Positions 61,828-64,000 of a DNA stretch of 64,000 nt are shown in pieces. Each line of letters opens with the position of its first letter. Position 1 is the first letter of the stretch. Location of the stretch: assembly GCA_910578935.1 (NCBI GenBank), contig CAJTSM010000007.1, positions 52,218 to 116,217 on the forward strand, in the 5' to 3' direction. Source of the DNA: an uncultured Oscillibacter sp. GTDB taxonomy: Bacteria > Bacillota > Clostridia > Oscillospirales > Oscillospiraceae. Below the pieces are notes generated by a model. The model saw nothing but the letters and a program-made list of their open reading frames with translations. It made no database searches and was not told the DNA's origin. The translations under genes and the position numbers were made by a program.

Positions 61828-63363
61828 TCAGCTTGCGGCTCCGCCGGTCTTGGGGCGGCGGTAATTCCAGCTGTTTCCGGCATCGTAAAATTTATAGAGC
61901 TTGACGTCAAAGCGTTTCTTGCGCCGGTAGGCCATCTCCAGCTCTGCGTCAAAAATGTAATTCTTGCCGTTCATATTGATTTCCACCCAGCTGTGCGGAG
62001 ACTTCCGGACACCCACGGTGCCGTTGTAAATCACGGATTCATAGCCAATCCAGCGAGTGAGATACCACAGCAGGGCGGCATAGCAGTAACAGTTGCCGTA
62101 GCCGGTTTCCAGAATACGCAGCGCGTCGGTTTCCATATAGTCGTATACACCGAACTCATACGGCGGACGGCGCAGATAGGTGAACGAGTCCCGGGTGTAC
62201 AGGTAAACAGCCCGGAGCATCTCCTCCTGGGTCTGTGAGGGGTCCGTATGGGCCAGGACAATTTTATGGAGCCAGGAATCCAATTCGTTATTCCCGGTGG
62301 TAAAGCGGCCGAAACTGTTGAAATTGTGATTTCGCACTGAAGCGTCCCGAACCAGATCCCCCCGGGCGCTATCATAACAGTACAGCCAGCCGTCCACCAG
62401 CTGGAAACCGTCCTTCGGCGTCTCGGCCCTGGGCGTATGGGACGTCCACAGCTCCACGCCGCCAGAGGTGGTGTGCTGATGACCAACGGTGGCCTCCATG
62501 ACGTCATAATAGTACCAGCTGGAGGGAGCCACATCTACGTAAAAGGCCGGGTGATTCTGGGCGATATAGGCTTGATCCGCCGCTCTTCCCAAAGCCCGGT
62601 TCAGCAGCACCACCGCCGCCGCCCGGTTGATGGTTTCATCCGGATGAAACAGCCCGTCGCTGCCGCCCTGAGCCCAGCCGTAGGCCTGGGCGGAACGGAT
62701 GAAGGGGGCGTTGGGGTCATCCTCCGGCACATCCGGGAACAATGTTCCATCGGTCCGCAGGGGGAAAAAGCTGGCAATATACCGGGTAAACTCCCCCCGG
62801 GTAACGGCCCTGCCGGTGTCCAGCTTCCCGTCTTGTGCTTCCAGCACGCCTAAAGCCGCCAAGGTTTTCACCGCGTCGGCGTAAAACGCGCCCTCCGGCA
62901 CATCCGCATAGGAGGCGCTCGAAACCGGCGCGGACGGGGGCAGGAGGCGGTAAAGCATCTGGGCCGCCTCAGCCCGGGTAACCTGCCGGGTGGGGTGAAA
63001 GGAAGGAAACGCTCCGCTGCTGCCCAAGAGATAAGCCGGGTGGGAAACGGTAATCAGGGAAACCCCCGCCGGAATTTTACCCGCAACCGCCGCTGAGGCG
63101 TTCCCGCTGTTTTGTTTCCGCTTGACAGGAAACTGAGCGGAAGCGGTTTGCCGCGGATCTGGAGCTAAGCCGCCGTTGTCCCCCTCACCGGCAGGGCGTC
63201 CAGGCTCCCTAGGCGGTTTCGCCGGAGGCGGGGCCAAGCCGCCGTAATCTTCCTCGCTGTACATCTCCACACGGGGGCTCTCCGTCCCGAAAGCACAGGC
63301 GGGCACGGTGGTTACAACCACCACAAGGGCCAGCAGAAGCGCAATCCAACTGTTTTTTCCCAT
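61828..63363 (-). CDS. SLH-domain transglutaminase-like protein
   Basis: A 511-residue exported protein: signal peptide (SWIALLLALVVVVTTVPACA), a proline-rich linker, three S-layer homology domains (about 110-280, HPTRQVTRAEAAQMLYRLLP and GLFHPDETINRAAAVVLLNR) for wall anchoring, and a C-terminal transglutaminase-like domain (about 330-500) with Cys in GYGNCYCYAALLWYLTRWIG, His in SPHSWVEINMNG and Asp in NYIFDAE. It may cross-link or cleave surface proteins. GAGAGA is 8 bases before the ATG. Confidence 0.85.
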   Translation of the reverse strand: MGKNSWIALLLALVVVVTTVPACAFGTESPRVEMYSEEDYGGLAPPPAKPPREPGRPAGEGDNGGLAPDPRQTASAQFPVKRKQNSGNASAAVAGKIPAGVSLITVSHPAYLLGSSGAFPSFHPTRQVTRAEAAQMLYRLLPPSAPVSSASYADVPEGAFYADAVKTLAALGVLEAQDGKLDTGRAVTRGEFTRYIASFFPLRTDGTLFPDVPEDDPNAPFIRSAQAYGWAQGGSDGLFHPDETINRAAAVVLLNRALGRAADQAYIAQNHPAFYVDVAPSSWYYYDVMEATVGHQHTTSGGVELWTSHTPRAETPKDGFQLVDGWLYCYDSARGDLVRDASVRNHNFNSFGRFTTGNNELDSWLHKIVLAHTDPSQTQEEMLRAVYLYTRDSFTYLRRPPYEFGVYDYMETDALRILETGYGNCYCYAALLWYLTRWIGYESVIYNGTVGVRKSPHSWVEINMNGKNYIFDAELEMAYRRKKRFDVKLYKFYDAGNSWNYRRPKTGGAAS

Positions 63364-63442
63364 GCTCGTTCTCTCCTTTACGCTCTATCAAAATCTCCGC
63401 ATCTTCCCTTTAAGAGTTTCAGCTGTGGACTGCCGCCCAAAT

Positions 63443-64000
63443 TTAGGTTTCCGCCTCCCGCGCCGCGCAGTTATAAGCCACGCCCAGAGGCTCCACGTTC
63501 TCCGGCAGGTACAGGCCCAGGCGGTTATCCTCCAACAAGAACGCTTCGTAACAGCCGTCGTTCGCCGTCACAACCACGGGGGAATCCGGGTCCGCCTCCC
63601 CGGACAGGACCCCTGTCACCAAGTCATAACCCGGAAGGTTGTCCGCAGGCGTTCGTTCAAATCTCGCAGAATAACCGCCCACAACACTTACCTCGCTGAT
63701 ATCGGCCCGGGGCGCGGGCATTACAGGGACATTCTGAATGAGATACCGGAGATTCCGCTCCACCAGCTCCGCCACCACAAAATCCGCCTCCCGCTGGGAA
63801 ACCAAATCCAGCCGGTAGGGCATGGACCGGGAGAAAAGCGCCGTGTTGAAGCTGTCCGCCAGATAGGGGTAGAGGTTGTTCCCAAAGGAGTCCCGGAACA
63901 TCAGCAGGGATTCCTCCCCGCCGCCATGGGTCATAATGGTGAGATTCTCCGCCGAGCGGATGGGCACATCATATTCTATGGCCAGCTCCCCACTGTAGAC
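63443..64000 (-). CDS. DHHW-like exported protein, 5' part beyond the window
   Basis: The frame is open to the window end (VYSGELAIEYDVPIRSAEN precedes the visible part). FRDSFGNNLYPYLADSFNT and ERNLRYLIQNVPVM match the C-terminal half of DHHW/AlgX-like proteins, SGNH-fold relatives that modify cell-surface polymers. The end is EPLGVAYNCAAREAET. The start is not in view, so an exact role is not given. It completes the run of surface genes. Confidence 0.6.
   Translation of the reverse strand, partial: VYSGELAIEYDVPIRSAENLTIMTHGGGEESLLMFRDSFGNNLYPYLADSFNTALFSRSMPYRLDLVSQREADFVVAELVERNLRYLIQNVPVMPAPRADISEVSVVGGYSARFERTPADNLPGYDLVTGVLSGEADPDSPVVVTANDGCYEAFLLEDNRLGLYLPENVEPLGVAYNCAAREAET

Overview
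The window looks like a chromosome segment of a gut-type member of the Clostridia, most likely the Oscillospiraceae (Flavonifractor/Lawsonibacter/Intestinimonas relatives). The clues are high GC with strong AGGAGG ribosome-binding sites, Csp-like subtilases and a SpoIID-like protein that suggest a spore former, many sugar ABC, TRAP and sodium-symporter systems, and many structured intergenic repeats. This placement is inferred from gene content; no rRNA or tRNA gene was seen.

Layout. 1-6.1 kb: the 3' part of groEL, then decayed mobile DNA (IS1182-type transposase, relaxase fragment, a broken small membrane gene), a nicotinamidase-like hydrolase and two HD-domain genes. 6.1-17.2 kb: an amino-sugar locus with galE, a nucleotidyltransferase, a NahK-like kinase, a PocR-AraC regulator, a sugar ABC transporter, nagB, nagA and an MsmX-type ATPase. 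Together these would import an N-acetylhexosamine-containing sugar and send it either to UDP-sugars (1-phosphate route) or to fructose-6-phosphate (NagA/NagB). 17.2-23.4 kb: a rhodanese, an ECF sigma/anti-sigma pair, ychF, and fossils of an integrase and another gene. 23.4-28.7 kb: a DctPQM TRAP transporter with a YesM/YesN-type two-component system. 28.7-30.4 kb: a guanine-class riboswitch in front of guanine deaminase.

31-38 kb: two tandem Csp-like subtilases divergent from a SpoIID/peptidoglycan-binding protein, then a large membrane protein of unknown role. 38-43.5 kb: a sigma-54 activator facing a textbook -24/-12 promoter that drives a hydroxyacyl-CoA-dehydrogenase-family enzyme, a metallo-beta-lactamase-fold lactonase-like enzyme and a sodium symporter fused to two winged-helix domains. 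43.7-44.1 kb: a gene-poor transcript candidate with a four-way-junction RNA fold and a 29-codon ORF. 44.2-51.7 kb: a LacI regulator, a symporter and part of an inositol catabolic set (iolG, isomerase, iolI, iolB). 51.7-58.7 kb: a second LacI-controlled sugar ABC system with a GH4 glycosidase and a PfkB kinase; it has no ATPase of its own and could share the one at 16-17 kb. 58.7-64 kb: cell-surface proteins (VanX-like peptidase, proline-rich lipoprotein, SLH-transglutaminase, partial DHHW-like protein).

Two families of short repeats stand out. R2 is about 161 bp with inverted ends, with full copies near 28.7 and 35.7 kb and fragments near 4.6 and 58.6 kb. R1 has a core of about 160 bp with conserved hairpins flanked by copy-specific direct-repeated hairpins, near 19.4 and 50.6 kb.
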